Shown here piece by piece: positions 63,941-64,000 of a DNA stretch of 64,000 nt. The position numbers and the translations under genes were made by a program. The stretch spans positions 1,576,001-1,640,000 of the forward strand of contig NZ_CP012369.1 of the NCBI RefSeq assembly GCF_001267405.1, in the 5' to 3' direction. Under the pieces are notes generated by a model that saw only the letters and a list, made by a program, of their open reading frames with translations, made no database searches and was not told the DNA's origin. The DNA is from Moorella thermoacetica (GTDB lineage Bacteria; Bacillota; DSM-521; Neomoorellales; Neomoorellaceae). Position 1 is the first letter of the stretch, and the number at the start of each line of letters is the position of its first letter.

Positions 63941-64000
63941 TTAAAATGTGTGCAGCCGGGCAAATTTACGTTTACCGGCCTGGAGGACCTGGCCCTCCCT
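63941..64000 (-). CDS. tyrS: C-terminal end of tyrosyl-tRNA synthetase (partial)
   Basis: The last 19 codons read REGQVLQAGKRKFARLHTF and a TAA stop. VLQAGKRKFARL matches the S4-domain end of TyrRS (usually VLQVGKRRFVR). The rest lies outside the window. Identification rests on this short tail only. Confidence 0.7.
   Translation of the reverse strand, partial: REGQVLQAGKRKFARLHTF

Overview
The window looks like chromosome of a thermophilic, spore-forming, anaerobic Firmicute, most likely Moorella (a thermophilic acetogen) or a close relative. This rests on GC-rich coding DNA, dense minus-strand operons with strong AGGAGG ribosome binding sites and many GTG/TTG starts. Sporulation genes (SpoIID, YunB, a BofC-like protein), SigI/RsgI, and a CooT nickel protein of the kind linked to CO dehydrogenase point the same way. 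Genus assignment is inference; no search was run.

Layout. 0-3.7 kb: end of a methyltransferase, a YgeY-type M20 hydrolase, an AI-2E-family exporter and three small proteins. 3.7-8.9 kb: mnmA, iscU, iscS, iscR, an Mrp/ApbC ATPase and a DUF134 regulator, forming a Fe-S and tRNA thiolation block. 9-10.3 kb: rarA on the plus strand. 10.4-14.9 kb: three glycosyltransferases with two unrecognised proteins, one resembling TasA/camelysin. 15-17.3 kb: a TPP-riboswitch-controlled thiS-thiG-thiH operon. 17.5-19.9 kb: YyaL, preceded by an uncharacterised structured leader. 20.1-29.1 kb: a defence island, with seven overlapping or closely spaced minus-strand genes: hsdM, hsdS, hsdR, an M48 metallopeptidase, a RexA-like protein, a four-helix RexB-like membrane protein and an ApeA-like HEPN protein. 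29.4-41 kb: trxA, csoR, tcdA, 6S RNA, aspS, hisS, an MBL hydrolase, dtd, relA, recJ and lapA. 40.9-46.8 kb: a cation efflux protein, a small membrane protein, and an OpuC-type osmoprotectant ABC operon led by a GntR-RCK_C (BusR-like) regulator. 47-60.2 kb: secF, secD, an HD protein, yajC, tgt, queA, spoIID, rsgI, sigI, a DUF2905 protein, ruvB, ruvA, ruvC, a BofC-like gene and yebC. 60.3-64 kb: a c-di-AMP (ydaO) riboswitch and CAP-domain protein, cysK, cooT, a DUF3842 gene, yunB and the end of tyrS.

How it fits together. The housekeeping genes follow the Bacillus order from ruvABC through queA, tgt, yajC, secDF, recJ, relA, dtd, hisS, aspS, 6S RNA, tcdA, rarA, an Rrf2 regulator, a cysteine desulfurase and mnmA. 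The stretch between tcdA and rarA has been split by about 19 kb of accessory DNA: the defence operon, yyaL, the thi operon and the glycosyltransferases. Cyclic di-AMP is a probable common signal for osmolyte uptake (BusR-like repressor) and for a cell-wall protein (ydaO riboswitch).

The most interesting feature is the RexA/RexB-like pair. By eye it aligns with the phage lambda exclusion proteins, but here it is embedded in a chromosomal restriction and HEPN defence operon. Also notable are a dispersed intergenic repeat that supplies the ribosome binding site of several genes and the structured leader before yyaL.
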